Positions 34,007-42,701 of a stretch of 64,000 bases of DNA are shown here, one piece after another. The stretch comes from Simiduia litorea (GTDB lineage Bacteria > Pseudomonadota > Gammaproteobacteria > Pseudomonadales > Cellvibrionaceae). The position numbers were made by a program, and so were the translations under genes. Every line of letters begins with the position of its first letter. The stretch's first letter is position 1. The DNA lies in NCBI RefSeq assembly GCF_042853465.1, contig NZ_AP031497.1:1054001-1118000 (forward strand). Direction: 5' to 3'. The notes beneath the pieces were generated by a model. That model saw nothing but the letters and a program-made list of their open reading frames with translations, was not told the origin of the DNA and ran no database searches.

Positions 34007-34630
34007 ATGTGGGGTTGGATTAAAACGTTAGCAATTGCGGGCAGTTTATTGGCGTCGCAAGTGGGTTTTGCAGCATCTGCCGTTGGCCCTCATGAGGTGG
34101 TCGTGAAGGTGGTTGATGATTTGCGAGTTGCCGTGCGTAAGCACGATGATGCTACAGACCCAGAGGGGCTTGCCTTAATGCAGGAGATGCGAGGCATTTT
34201 AGAACCAGTGGTGGATTTTGGTTTTATCGCAAAAGTGGTTATGGGCGATACCGCTAAAACCGCGACAAAAGATCAGCTCGGCCGGTTTGAGGCTGTATTT
34301 CGCGAAAGCTTAGTGTCAACCTATGCGAAAGGTATGAAGGGCTACGTAGAGGCGGAGATGAATATTCCCCCGCTAGGTCCAGAGGCCAAAGGCCAGAACC
34401 GCGTAGCGGTGCGGCAAGAGGTGACCACCACCTCGGGTATTCAGGTTATTGATTACACAATGGCAAAAAATAGGAGCTCAGGCGAGTGGAAGTTAATTAA
34501 CGTGGTTCTGAACGGTATTAACTTAGGTAAAACTTTCCGTAGTCAATTCGCTCAGGCCATTAAGCAGCACAATGGCGACGTGGATAAGGTTATTCAGCTT
34601 TGGGCTCAGGCCCCACAGGCTAAGTCTTAA
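34007..34630 (+). CDS. mlaC: MlaC-like periplasmic phospholipid-binding protein
   Basis: Periplasmic carrier of the Mla lipid-asymmetry pathway (Ttg2D family), which shuttles phospholipids between MlaA and the MlaFEDB transporter. 207 residues; signal peptide ending near GFAA (about residue 23), then the MlaC fold (VVVKVVDDLRVAV, ILEPVVDFGFIAKVVMGD, FEAVFRESLVSTYAKGMKGY, GEWKLINVVLNGINLGKTFRSQF). GAGGA lies 6 bases before ATG. In E. coli and Pseudomonas the gene is preceded by mlaF, mlaE, mlaD and followed by mlaB; none of these is here. A terminator separates it from ibaG. Confidence 0.93.
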   Translation: MWGWIKTLAIAGSLLASQVGFAASAVGPHEVVVKVVDDLRVAVRKHDDATDPEGLALMQEMRGILEPVVDFGFIAKVVMGDTAKTATKDQLGRFEAVFRESLVSTYAKGMKGYVEAEMNIPPLGPEAKGQNRVAVRQEVTTTSGIQVIDYTMAKNRSSGEWKLINVVLNGINLGKTFRSQFAQAIKQHNGDVDKVIQLWAQAPQAKS

Positions 34631-34673
34631 GTGTGTTAGCCGTGCAATAGCTGGCACAAACCAGTAAACTTGG

Positions 34674-34698
34674 CACCCCCTTAATTGGGGGTGTTTTT
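34674..34698 (+). terminator. Rho-independent terminator after mlaC
   Basis: A 7-bp perfect stem, CACCCCC and GGGGGTG, with a 6-base loop is followed by five T, then G and more T. It ends the mlaC transcript 43 bases after its stop and occupies the position where mlaB is expected. Confidence 0.9.
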
Positions 34699-34756
34699 GT
34701 TTTTGGGCCTTTGATTTTGAGGTTCGTGGTCGAAAAGTGAACAATTGAGGTGGTAA

Positions 34757-34987
34757 ATGCAACCGAGTGAAATTAAAGCGCTGCTTGAGGCTAATATTGC
34801 AGGTAGTCAGGTTGAGGTGAGTTCGGACGGCAGTCACGTCACCGTTAAAGTTATTAGTGCGGTTTTTGAAGGGTTGCGGCCTGTGCAAAAGCAGCAGTTA
34901 GTGTACAAAATACTGGCCGACCAAATTGCCAGTGGCGCGATTCACGCGGTACACATGCAAACGCTGACACCGGCAGAAGCGGGTTAA
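34757..34987 (+). CDS. ibaG: BolA-family protein IbaG
   Basis: 76-residue BolA-like protein that in E. coli partners monothiol glutaredoxin and contributes to acid response and iron-sulfur handling. Typical pattern: MQPSEIKALLEANI, GSHVTVKVISAVFEGLRPVQ and QQLVYKILADQIASGAIHAVHMQTLTP (read as YKILADQI and IHAVHMQTLTP). The conserved His near the C-terminus is a likely cluster ligand. Lies upstream of murA as in most gammaproteobacteria. Confidence 0.93.
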   Translation: MQPSEIKALLEANIAGSQVEVSSDGSHVTVKVISAVFEGLRPVQKQQLVYKILADQIASGAIHAVHMQTLTPAEAG

Positions 34988-35062
34988 AAGGCGTTTTACG
35001 CCGGGTCTTCGCCCAAGGCTGAGTCATTGTTTTCTTCGTTAGTTCCAATATAGAGATGTGTC

Positions 35063-36325
35063 ATGGACAAATTGTTAATCAAAGGTGGCGCTCGCCTCAA
35101 TGGCGAAATTCGTATTTCTGGTGCCAAGAACTCCGGTCTACCCATTCTTGCCGCGACCTTGCTGGCGAAGGGGCCTATGCATGTTTGCAATTTGCCGCAT
35201 TTAAATGACATCACCACTATGTTGGCGTTACTGCGCTGTATGGGCGTCGATATTACTATCGATGAAAAAATGTGTGTTGAAACTAACACCGAGGGCATGA
35301 CGGACTTTACCGCTCCCTATGAGCTAGTACGTACGATGCGCGCGTCAATTTTGGTGTTGGGCCCCATGCTGTCGCGCTTCGGTGAGGCCAATGTGTCTTT
35401 TCCAGGTGGTTGTGCCATCGGTAGTCGCCCTGTGGATATTCACTTGCGCGGTCTCGAGGCCATGGGCGCAACTATTGAGGTGGATGAGGGCTATATTCGC
35501 GCCCGCTGCGATGGACGTTTAAAGGGCGCCCATTTCTTCATGGATACCGTCACCGTGGGCGGCACTGAAAACCTCGTTATGGCGGCAGTGCTGGCAGAGG
35601 GTCGTACCGTGTTGGAAAACTCAGCGCGCGAACCTGAGATTGTTGACCTTTGTCAGTGTTTGGTGGCCATGGGCGCCAAAATTTCCGGTATTGGCACGGC
35701 CACCTTGGTCATCGATGGCGTCCCAGAGCTGCACGGCTGTACTTATAAAGTGATGCCTGATCGCATCGAAACCGGCACGTATCTCGTGGCGGCTGCAGCC
35801 ACAGGTGGCAAAGTAAAGTTAAAAGATACCCGCGCCGACATATTAGAGGCGGTTATTTTGAAGCTCGAAGAGGCCGGTGCCGAAATCACCTGCGGTGAGG
35901 ATTGGATTGAGCTCGATATGAAGGGCCGTAGGCCAAAAGCTGTGAATTTAAAAACGGCACCTTATCCGGCTTTTCCAACGGATATGCAGGCGCAATTTAC
36001 CGCCATGAACGCGATTGCTGAAGGCGTCGGGATGGTGACAGAGACCATCTTCGAAAATCGTTTGATACAAGTGCATGAACTAAATCGCATGGGCGCCCAC
36101 ATTACCTTAGAGGGCAATACGGCGGTGATAAACGGTGTGGCGCAATTAAAAGCCGCACCAGTGATGGCATCTGATTTGCGCGCCTCGGCCAGCTTGGTTA
36201 TCGCCGGCTTGGTGGCTCAGGGCGACACCTTGGTCGATCGTATTTATCATATCGATCGCGGCTATGAATGTATTGAAGAAAAGTTGATGTCTTTAGGTGC
36301 TGATATAAGAAGGGTGCCCGGCTAA
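35063..36325 (+). CDS. murA: UDP-N-acetylglucosamine 1-carboxyvinyltransferase
   Basis: First committed enzyme of peptidoglycan precursor synthesis, transferring enolpyruvate from PEP to UDP-GlcNAc; the fosfomycin target. 420 residues, standard length. Motifs: GGARLNGEIRISGAKNSGLP, the catalytic-Cys loop FPGGCAIGSRPVDIHL (Cys present, so fosfomycin-sensitive type), and PTDMQAQFTAMNAIA. Its TAA overlaps the hisG ATG in TAATG, so hisG is translationally coupled. Confidence 0.98.
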   Translation: MDKLLIKGGARLNGEIRISGAKNSGLPILAATLLAKGPMHVCNLPHLNDITTMLALLRCMGVDITIDEKMCVETNTEGMTDFTAPYELVRTMRASILVLGPMLSRFGEANVSFPGGCAIGSRPVDIHLRGLEAMGATIEVDEGYIRARCDGRLKGAHFFMDTVTVGGTENLVMAAVLAEGRTVLENSAREPEIVDLCQCLVAMGAKISGIGTATLVIDGVPELHGCTYKVMPDRIETGTYLVAAAATGGKVKLKDTRADILEAVILKLEEAGAEITCGEDWIELDMKGRRPKAVNLKTAPYPAFPTDMQAQFTAMNAIAEGVGMVTETIFENRLIQVHELNRMGAHITLEGNTAVINGVAQLKAAPVMASDLRASASLVIAGLVAQGDTLVDRIYHIDRGYECIEEKLMSLGADIRRVPG

Positions 36326-36954
36326 TGAGTAAATTAACCATAGCGTTAACAAAAGGGCGCATTCTCGAAGAGACCTTACCTCTATTGGCGGCCGCAGGAA
36401 TTGAGCCCGAGGAAGATATCAATAAATCCCGAAAGCTGATTTTCGGTACCAATCAGGCGGATATTAGCTTGGTGGTATTACGCGGATCAGATGTGCCTAC
36501 CTATGTGCAGTTTGGCGCTGCGGATATGGGAGTCTCCGGCAAGGACACGTTGCTAGAAAATGGCGCCGATGGACTTTACGAGCTGCTGGATTTGAAAATT
36601 GCCAAGTGCAGTTTAATGACTGCTGCCATTAAGGGCGCAAAAGCGCCGGCGGGTCGTTTAAAAGTGGCGACGAAATATGTCAATGTGGCCAAGCGTTATT
36701 ACGCCGCGCAAGGCCGCCAAGCCGATATCATTAAACTGTATGGCGGTATGGAATTGGCGCCCTTGATGAATTTGGCCGATGAAATTGTCGATATTGTCGA
36801 CACGGGCAATACGTTGAAAGCCAATGGTTTAGAGGCGCGAGATCACATTGCCGACATCAGTTCCCGTTTGATCGTGAATAAGGCGTCGATGAAAATGAAG
36901 CACGCGCGTATTCAGCGCATTATTGATGATATCGCTGCGGCGATTGCTGGCTAA
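36325..36954 (+). CDS. hisG: ATP phosphoribosyltransferase, short form
   Basis: First step of histidine synthesis. 209 residues, the short HisG form that lacks the C-terminal regulatory domain and normally needs the HisZ regulatory partner (not in this window). Motifs: TIALTKGRILEETLPLLAAA, DVPTYVQFGAADMGVSGKDT, EIVDIVDTGNTLKANGL. Coupled to murA by a one-base overlap and followed by hisD after 19 bases. Confidence 0.97.
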   Translation: MSKLTIALTKGRILEETLPLLAAAGIEPEEDINKSRKLIFGTNQADISLVVLRGSDVPTYVQFGAADMGVSGKDTLLENGADGLYELLDLKIAKCSLMTAAIKGAKAPAGRLKVATKYVNVAKRYYAAQGRQADIIKLYGGMELAPLMNLADEIVDIVDTGNTLKANGLEARDHIADISSRLIVNKASMKMKHARIQRIIDDIAAAIAG

Positions 36955-36973
36955 TTTTTAAAAGTTTACAAAC

Positions 36974-38272
36974 ATGATTTCTGAGCTCTCTAGTCTCGAC
37001 GCTACGTTTGATCAACAGCTGTCCCAGCTGCTCGCCTTTGAATCCGATACTGGTGAGCAGGTTGAGCAGACGGTAAAACAGATTTTGCACGCGGTGCGCA
37101 CCGACGGCGACGCAGCTGTATTGCGGTTTACGGCGCAGTTTGATCAGCTCTCTGTCTCGACCATGGCTGAGTTGGAGGTGAGTTCAGATCGGCTTTTAAC
37201 GGCGTTTGAAGAGTTAGATGTTGAACAGCGCGATGCGCTGTTACTAGCCGCCGAGCGAGTGCGGGCTTATCACGAGCGCCAGCTGCAGGCTAGTTGGCAG
37301 TATCAGGAAAGCGACGGCACTGTTTTAGGCCAGCAAATTACCGCTATGGAGCGCGTGGGTATTTATGTGCCCGGTGGCAAGGCCGTTTATCCGTCGTCGG
37401 TGCTCATGAATGCGATTCCCGCCAAAGTGGCCGGCGTCGATGAAATTATCATGGTGGTGCCTGCACCCAAGGGCGAAATCAACCCCTTAGTGTTGGCGGC
37501 GGCGCATATTGCCGGTGTCGATCGGGTGTTTACCGTTGGCGGTGCACAGGCAGTCGCTGCGCTTGCTTATGGGACGGCGACGATTCCCAAGGTCGATAAG
37601 ATCGTCGGCCCTGGCAATATTTTTGTGGCCACCGCTAAGCGCGCCGTTTTTGGTGCCGTTGCCATAGATATGATTGCAGGTCCTTCCGAAATCCTAGTGA
37701 TTTGCGATGGCCAGACAGATCCGGATTGGATTGCCATGGATCTATTTAGTCAGGCCGAGCACGATGAGTTAGCGCAAGCCATTCTAATTTCGCCCGACGC
37801 CGCTTTTCTGAAGGCTGTGAAGGCATCCATTGCTCGCTTGTTACCGACCTTAGAGCGCCATGCCATTGCCGCCAAATCGCTGCGTGGGCGCGGTGCATTA
37901 ATTCTGGTTGAGTCTTTAGAGCAGGCCATGGCGTTGTGTAATCGCATCGCGCCTGAGCACTTAGAGTTGTCAGTCGATGAGCCAGAGCGTTGGCTGCCAA
38001 GTATTCGCCATGCCGGTGCGATATTTATGGGTCGCTATACCGCTGAAGCTTTAGGCGATTATTGCGCTGGCCCGAATCATGTTTTACCCACCTCGGGCAC
38101 AGCAAGATTTTCCTCGCCCTTGGGGGTGTACGATTTTCAAAAGCGCTCGAGTTTGATTTATTGTTCGCCGCAGGGCGCTAGTGAGTTGGGTAGGTGTGCA
38201 AGTGTTCTGGCGCGCGGTGAGTCCTTAGAGGCGCACGCGCGCTCGGCTGAATATCGAATCATCGAAAAGTAA
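36974..38272 (+). CDS. hisD: Histidinol dehydrogenase
   Basis: Zinc-dependent, NAD-linked enzyme for the last two oxidations of histidine synthesis. 432 residues. Signatures: RVGIYVPGGKAVYPSSVLMNA, VGGAQAVAALAYGT, VGPGNIFVATAKR, IAGPSEILVI, and the zinc/catalytic regions SQAEHDELAQAIL and APEHLEL; GPNHVLPT near the end. In pseudomonads hisC follows; here the convergent algW gene begins 5 bases later. Confidence 0.98.
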   Translation: MISELSSLDATFDQQLSQLLAFESDTGEQVEQTVKQILHAVRTDGDAAVLRFTAQFDQLSVSTMAELEVSSDRLLTAFEELDVEQRDALLLAAERVRAYHERQLQASWQYQESDGTVLGQQITAMERVGIYVPGGKAVYPSSVLMNAIPAKVAGVDEIIMVVPAPKGEINPLVLAAAHIAGVDRVFTVGGAQAVAALAYGTATIPKVDKIVGPGNIFVATAKRAVFGAVAIDMIAGPSEILVICDGQTDPDWIAMDLFSQAEHDELAQAILISPDAAFLKAVKASIARLLPTLERHAIAAKSLRGRGALILVESLEQAMALCNRIAPEHLELSVDEPERWLPSIRHAGAIFMGRYTAEALGDYCAGPNHVLPTSGTARFSSPLGVYDFQKRSSLIYCSPQGASELGRCASVLARGESLEAHARSAEYRIIEK

Positions 38273-38277
38273 TGCGG

Positions 38278-39411
38278 CTAGCTGCCTGGTTGTGCCGCCA
38301 TGACGAGCTTCACTTCGGTTTTCTGTAGGCCGCGCTGTATGCCTAGCGTGATGCTGTCACCGGGGCGGCTCTGCTCAATAAATTGCACGCCTTTACGGCC
38401 ATCGCCGAGCGCTATGCCATTCAGATCCGTGATGATATCGCCGGGTCTGATACCGACCTTATAGGCTGGACTTTCTTTATACACCGCAGTAACTATCACG
38501 CCGAGGTTGATATCTAAGCCGAGATTTCTAGCCAGTTGTGGTGTCATTTTTTGCGCTTCAACGCCAATCCAGCCGCGCACAACGTTGCCGTGTTCGGCGA
38601 TATCTTTCAGTGTGCGCAGCGCCATATCGATGGGTACTGCGAAGCTGATGCCAACAGAAAATCCAGTTTTGTCCAAGATGGCCGTGTTGATGCCGATTAA
38701 ATTTCCACGCGCATCAATCAGTGCGCCGCCGGAGTTGCCTGGGTTGATGGCGGCGTCGGTTTGTAGGTAATTTTCGAAAGTGTTAATGCCCAAGCCGTAG
38801 CGGCCAACCGCGCTGATGATACCTTGTGTCACGGTTTGGCCAACGCCAAACGGGTTGCCGATGGCCAGCACCACATCGCCGACTCTCGCTTTACTTGGGT
38901 CGCCAATGGGGATTGCTTGTAAGTTCTCTAAATTAATTTTTAGCACGGCTAGGTCAGTGTCTGGGTCTGTGCCTATGACTCGCGCCTGCGCTTCTCGACC
39001 ATCGGTTAACAGCGCCACAATTTGGTCGGCACCGTTGATCACGTGATGGTTGGTTAAGATATAGCCCTCCGGATTCATAATGACGCCCGAACCTAGGGAC
39101 GACTGTAGGCGCTCTTGTTGCGGGAGGTTAGAATTATTGTAGAAGTGGCGAAACAGCGGATCGTTTACCAGTGGATTGGTTTGATTTGCCACTCTGCGCT
39201 GAGTAAAAATATTCACTACTGCGGGCGCCGTTCTTTTTACCGCATCGGCATAAGATACCGGCCCTGTGCCGGGCAAATTGTTTGTTACATTGGCCAGTGC
39301 TGGGCTCAGTAGGGGGCTGAGTTGTTTCGAAAATACCAGAAAAAAGAGGGCGATAAGTAGGCCGCAAGCAACTGGCCATGCCAGATAATCGAATATTTTT
39401 TTCAAGGTCAT
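38278..39411 (-). CDS. algW: DegS/AlgW-type periplasmic serine protease
   Basis: Membrane-anchored trypsin-like protease that starts regulated cleavage of anti-sigma-E (RseA/MucA) when misfolded outer-membrane proteins accumulate. 377 residues: N-terminal helix (about 11-30), protease domain with His in LTNHHVI, Asp in DPDTDLAVL and Ser in NPGNSGGALI, and a single PDZ domain (about 275-370; YKVGIRPGDIITDLNGIALGD). One PDZ and an N-terminal anchor distinguish it from DegP. Position next to the his genes is as in Pseudomonas algW. Confidence 0.94.
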   Translation of the reverse strand: MTLKKIFDYLAWPVACGLLIALFFLVFSKQLSPLLSPALANVTNNLPGTGPVSYADAVKRTAPAVVNIFTQRRVANQTNPLVNDPLFRHFYNNSNLPQQERLQSSLGSGVIMNPEGYILTNHHVINGADQIVALLTDGREAQARVIGTDPDTDLAVLKINLENLQAIPIGDPSKARVGDVVLAIGNPFGVGQTVTQGIISAVGRYGLGINTFENYLQTDAAINPGNSGGALIDARGNLIGINTAILDKTGFSVGISFAVPIDMALRTLKDIAEHGNVVRGWIGVEAQKMTPQLARNLGLDINLGVIVTAVYKESPAYKVGIRPGDIITDLNGIALGDGRKGVQFIEQSRPGDSITLGIQRGLQKTEVKLVMAAQPGS

Positions 39412-39629
39412 GCCTGCATTTGCGATTAAAGCGCTTCATTATAGAGTATTGCACCGGTGAAAGGTTGTGCGCTGTTGGCAATAAAAGCGCTTCGGCTTTT
39501 AGTTTGCGCTATGGGTGCGTTTTTATCATGGGAGGGTGAGGTGCTCCTGAGCTTAGAAGTCAGCGAGCTACTGTATTGTGCCGCGGCGATGATCATTAGC
39601 AGAGGCGACATTCGCTAAGGCAGGAATAG

Positions 39630-39653
39630 CCAAGGGCACTAAAGTGCCCTTGG
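39630..39653 (-). terminator. Hairpin downstream of zapG
   Basis: A perfect 10-bp stem, CCAAGGGCAC and GTGCCCTTGG, with a 4-base loop sits two bases after the zapG stop. No long T-run follows on either strand, so termination would be weak or the hairpin may protect the mRNA 3' end. Confidence 0.6.
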
Positions 39654-39655
39654 TG

Positions 39656-40135
39656 TCAGGCTCTACTGTTTAAAATCAACTCTTCATCTTCGACGTTTAC
39701 ATCATCGTTTAAGCCGAACTCTTCGCTCAAAATGCCATGTTTACCCGGCTTTTTGGGGGCCCAGTCGGTAGGTGCTTTGTAGTTACCGTCTGCGTCTAGG
39801 TTGGCGCTTTGTTCGAGTAATTTACCGTCAGCTGCTTGGGCAATTTGACGACTAATATCGGCATTTCCGAGCTTTAGGGCTGAGGATGCAAGGTGTTCGT
39901 GCACGTCGCGGTAGGAGCGAGTCAAGTTGTTGATCAGCTGCGATGTGTCGACAAAGTGCTGTGTTACCTCGTGCTGGTAGTCTCGCAGCTTGGCCTCTGA
40001 TTCTAAAAGCTGTGCTTCTAGCTCGCGGTTGATTTTTTCTTGTGGGCGCAGTGCGAACATCAAAAAGGCGCCTACCACGCCGCCACAGATTAAGCAGGTC
40101 AAAACGGTCAGGATTAAAGTGCTAAGCGAAAACAA
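39656..40135 (-). CDS. zapG: ZapG/YhcB (DUF1043) cell-division and envelope protein
   Basis: 159-residue inner-membrane protein of the DUF1043 family, linked in E. coli to coordination of division and envelope synthesis. One N-terminal helix with small residues (about 7-29; LTCLICGGVVGAFLMFAL), then a cytoplasmic coiled coil (about 32-75; INRELEAQLLESEAKLRDYQ) containing the family motif YQHEVTQHFVDTSQLINNLT, and an acidic C-terminal tail. Located near degS/algW and zapE as in E. coli and Pseudomonas. Confidence 0.92.
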   Translation of the reverse strand: MFSLSTLILTVLTCLICGGVVGAFLMFALRPQEKINRELEAQLLESEAKLRDYQHEVTQHFVDTSQLINNLTRSYRDVHEHLASSALKLGNADISRQIAQAADGKLLEQSANLDADGNYKAPTDWAPKKPGKHGILSEEFGLNDDVNVEDEELILNSRA

Positions 40136-40336
40136 AGGGCTCTCCTTCTGGGTGCCAAAATTACAACTTACGGCTTAAAGCGCGCGGTCCTCCATGCCAT
40201 AATGCGCGCCGAATTGCCCTAGCGGGCAACTCATACGTACATTATATGCTGTTATTGATCTGAATGGATCACAATCTTAGAGCAAAATGTTTGTATATTT
40301 ACAGTCAATTTAGCGAATTACGGAAGGCCGACGCCC

Positions 40337-41011
40337 GTGTTTAACCTGAAAGAAACGACATTATTGATCCAAGGCCCGGCGGGTGACTTGGAGCTCCTTA
40401 CTCAGCGAGGCGATGATCAGGGTGCTTTGCGCGGCGCGGGTTATCTTGCGGTCATCGCGCATCCTCATCCTGTGCATGGCGGCAACATGAGCAATAAGGT
40501 TGTGTCTACCTTGGCCCGCGTTTATCGGCAGCTTGGCATAGACTCGGTGCGCTTTAATTTCAGGGGGGTTGGAAACAGCCAAGGAAGTTTTGATCAGGGG
40601 CGCGGTGAGTTAGAGGATTTCTTAACGGTTTGTGACTGGGCCCAACAGCAGCTGCCGACGTCAGGTCTTTTGCTCGCGGGTTTTTCATTTGGCTCTGCTG
40701 TTGCCGCGGCGGCGAGTTTTGTTGTTCCCTCTGGGCACCTCATTTTAGTAGCACCACCGGTGGAGCGTTATGCCTACGATAAGGCTGGCGCCTTTTCACA
40801 GCCTGTGGCCGTTGCTATTGGCGAGCAGGATGAGTTGGTAGGTGTGGCAGGTTTGAAGCGTTGGTTTGACGGCTTGAGCGGCAATAAACAGTTACTCGTT
40901 ATCCCTGAAACGGGTCACTTTTTTCATGGTCAGCTAACGGAGTTGAAGGACTGGCTAGTACAGCAGTTGGTGTTAGTTCTCGATCAATCTGCTGCAGGAG
41001 GCACTCGATGA
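40337..41011 (+). CDS. Alpha/beta hydrolase family protein
   Basis: 224-residue hydrolase-fold protein of the conserved bacterial group with the AHPHP motif (VIAHPHPVHGGNMSNKV). Catalytic triad candidates are the Ser in LAGFSFGSAVA (about residue 120), an Asp in EQDELVG and the His in ETGHFFHG. GTG start with GGAAGG 9 bases upstream. It overlaps zapE by four bases, so the two are translationally coupled. The substrate is not known. Confidence 0.88.
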   Translation: MFNLKETTLLIQGPAGDLELLTQRGDDQGALRGAGYLAVIAHPHPVHGGNMSNKVVSTLARVYRQLGIDSVRFNFRGVGNSQGSFDQGRGELEDFLTVCDWAQQQLPTSGLLLAGFSFGSAVAAAASFVVPSGHLILVAPPVERYAYDKAGAFSQPVAVAIGEQDELVGVAGLKRWFDGLSGNKQLLVIPETGHFFHGQLTELKDWLVQQLVLVLDQSAAGGTR

Positions 41012-42120
41012 TCAGTGATCTGACACCGCTGCAGCGATACGCACACGACATAGCCCATCTGGGTTTTAAGCCCGACGCTGCACAACAGCAGGCGATTGTG
41101 TTGCTGCAAGATTTATATGACCGCTTGTTGGCCCCTAAAGCCGCGGACTCTTTTTTTGCACGTCTTAACCGTTGGCTTGAGAGGCCGAGTAAGCAGCCAG
41201 AGAAAGGCTTATATTTTTGGGGCGGGGTTGGTCGTGGCAAGACCTACTTGATGGATGTTTTTTATGATGCATTGCCCTTTGAAAATAAAATGCGGGTGCA
41301 TTTTCACCGCTTCATGCGCCGAGTTCACCACGAATTAACGGCTTTGGAAGGGCAGGCTAATCCACTCGAAAAGGTTGCGGATCGGCTGGCGGGCGAAACC
41401 CGTATCGTTTGCTTCGATGAGTTTTTCGTCAGCGACATTACCGATGCCATGATTTTAGGTACCTTGCTCGAGGCCTTGTTCGCCCGTGGTGTGGCGTTGG
41501 TGGCGACCTCGAATATCGTGCCCGATGGTCTCTATAAAAACGGTTTGCAGCGCGCGCGCTTCCTGCCCGCCATTGCTTTACTTAATCAGCACACTCTGGT
41601 GGTTAATGTGGATGGCGGTGTTGATTATCGCCTTCGGGTCTTGGAGCAGGCAGCGCTCTATCATTCGCCGCTTGGTGCGCCTGCCGAGGCCGCCATGCGC
41701 GAAAATTTTGAGGCCTTGGTGCCTGATATTGAAGAGATAGAGGCCGATGTGGCGCTCGAGGTGGAAGGGCGTATTATTCGCGCCCGTTTTGAGGCCGAAG
41801 ACGTCGCCTGGTTTGATTTTGATACCCTGTGCGATGGACCGCGTTCGCAGAACGATTACATCGAACTTGCGCGTATTTACCATGCCGTACTGGTGACTAA
41901 TGTGCCGGTGCTTGGGGGGCAGAAGGATGACCAAGCGCGGCGCTTTGTGAATATGGTGGATGAATTTTACGATCGTAGCGTAAAATTGGTGATTTCGGCA
42001 GCTGTGCCGTTAACCGAGCTCTATGGCGGTGGTCGATTGAGCTTCGAGTTCGAGCGCACCAGTAGCCGGCTACTCGAGATGCAAAGCCGCGAATACCTAG
42101 CGCGGCCGCATAAGCCTTAA
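41008..42120 (+). CDS. zapE: Cell division AFG1-like ATPase ZapE
   Basis: AAA-type ATPase that interacts with FtsZ in E. coli; homologous to mitochondrial Afg1/Lace1. 370 residues: Walker A GGVGRGKTYLMD (about 72-83), the segment MRVHFHRFMRRVHHEL, Walker B IVCFDEFFVSDITDAMIL and ATSNIVPDGLYKNGLQRARFLP, here read as ATSNIVPD and GLQRARFLP. C-terminal region ends DRSVKLVISAAVPL and LSFEFERTSSRLLEMQS. Situated just before rplM-rpsI, as in Pseudomonas. Confidence 0.95.
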   Translation: MISDLTPLQRYAHDIAHLGFKPDAAQQQAIVLLQDLYDRLLAPKAADSFFARLNRWLERPSKQPEKGLYFWGGVGRGKTYLMDVFYDALPFENKMRVHFHRFMRRVHHELTALEGQANPLEKVADRLAGETRIVCFDEFFVSDITDAMILGTLLEALFARGVALVATSNIVPDGLYKNGLQRARFLPAIALLNQHTLVVNVDGGVDYRLRVLEQAALYHSPLGAPAEAAMRENFEALVPDIEEIEADVALEVEGRIIRARFEAEDVAWFDFDTLCDGPRSQNDYIELARIYHAVLVTNVPVLGGQKDDQARRFVNMVDEFYDRSVKLVISAAVPLTELYGGGRLSFEFERTSSRLLEMQSREYLARPHKP

Positions 42121-42188
42121 CAGTCAGGTAGGTTTCGGTAACTGTTGAGGTGGGTGCTTTGATTGGCGATAAAAGCCATCTAAAGCGC

Positions 42189-42217
42189 TTGAATTACGGC
42201 GCGCTACTCTGTAGTAT
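42189..42217 (+). promoter_or_regulatory. Sigma-70 promoter for rplM-rpsI
   Basis: TTGAAT at 42189-42194, a 17-base spacer and TAGTAT at 42212-42217 make a good sigma-70 promoter about 45 bases before the rplM start codon. Position and spacing fit the rplM-rpsI operon. Confidence 0.7.
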
Positions 42218-42261
42218 GCGCGCTCTTTTTGTGGGAAGACCCTCGTTCAAGGCTATATAAC

Positions 42262-42690
42262 ATGAAGACATACAGTGCTAAACCCGAAACAGTCCAGCGC
42301 GACTGGTTCATTGTCGATGCTGATGGCAAGACTCTTGGCCGCATGGCTACCGAGATCGCTAGTCGTTTGCGTGGCAAGCACAAGCCTGAGTACACCCCGC
42401 ATGTGGACACTGGCGACTACATTGTTGTAGTCAACGCAGATAAAGTGCGTGTTACTGGAAACAAGACGACGGACAAGATGTATCACCGTCACACCGAGTT
42501 TCCTGGTGGTTTGAAGACAATGAGCTTTGAAAAGCTTCTTGCTCACGCCCCCGAGCGCATTATTCAGAGTGCTGTTAAGGGTATGTTACCCAAAGGCCCT
42601 CTGGGACGCGCCATGTTCCGCAAGCTGAAAGTGTACGCTGGTAGTGCTCACCCGCACACTGCACAGCAACCTAAAGAACTGAATATCTAA
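42262..42690 (+). CDS. rplM: 50S ribosomal protein L13
   Basis: Large-subunit protein, early assembly component. The ATG at 42262 gives 142 residues starting MKTYSAKPETVQRDWFIVDA, the family N-terminus; an upstream in-frame codon at 42229 falls close to the promoter and is rejected. Motifs LGRMATEIASRLRGKHKPEY, GDYIVVVNADKVRVTGNK and the end KLKVYAGSAHPH are typical. Followed by rpsI after 11 bases. Confidence 0.98.
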   Translation: MKTYSAKPETVQRDWFIVDADGKTLGRMATEIASRLRGKHKPEYTPHVDTGDYIVVVNADKVRVTGNKTTDKMYHRHTEFPGGLKTMSFEKLLAHAPERIIQSAVKGMLPKGPLGRAMFRKLKVYAGSAHPHTAQQPKELNI

Positions 42691-42701
42691 GGAAGCTGAA
42701 A

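Noticed and set aside
39426..39611. Minus-strand 61-codon frame between zapG and algW
   Set aside because: No recognisable product or ribosome site; it sits in the algW upstream region and looks like a chance frame.
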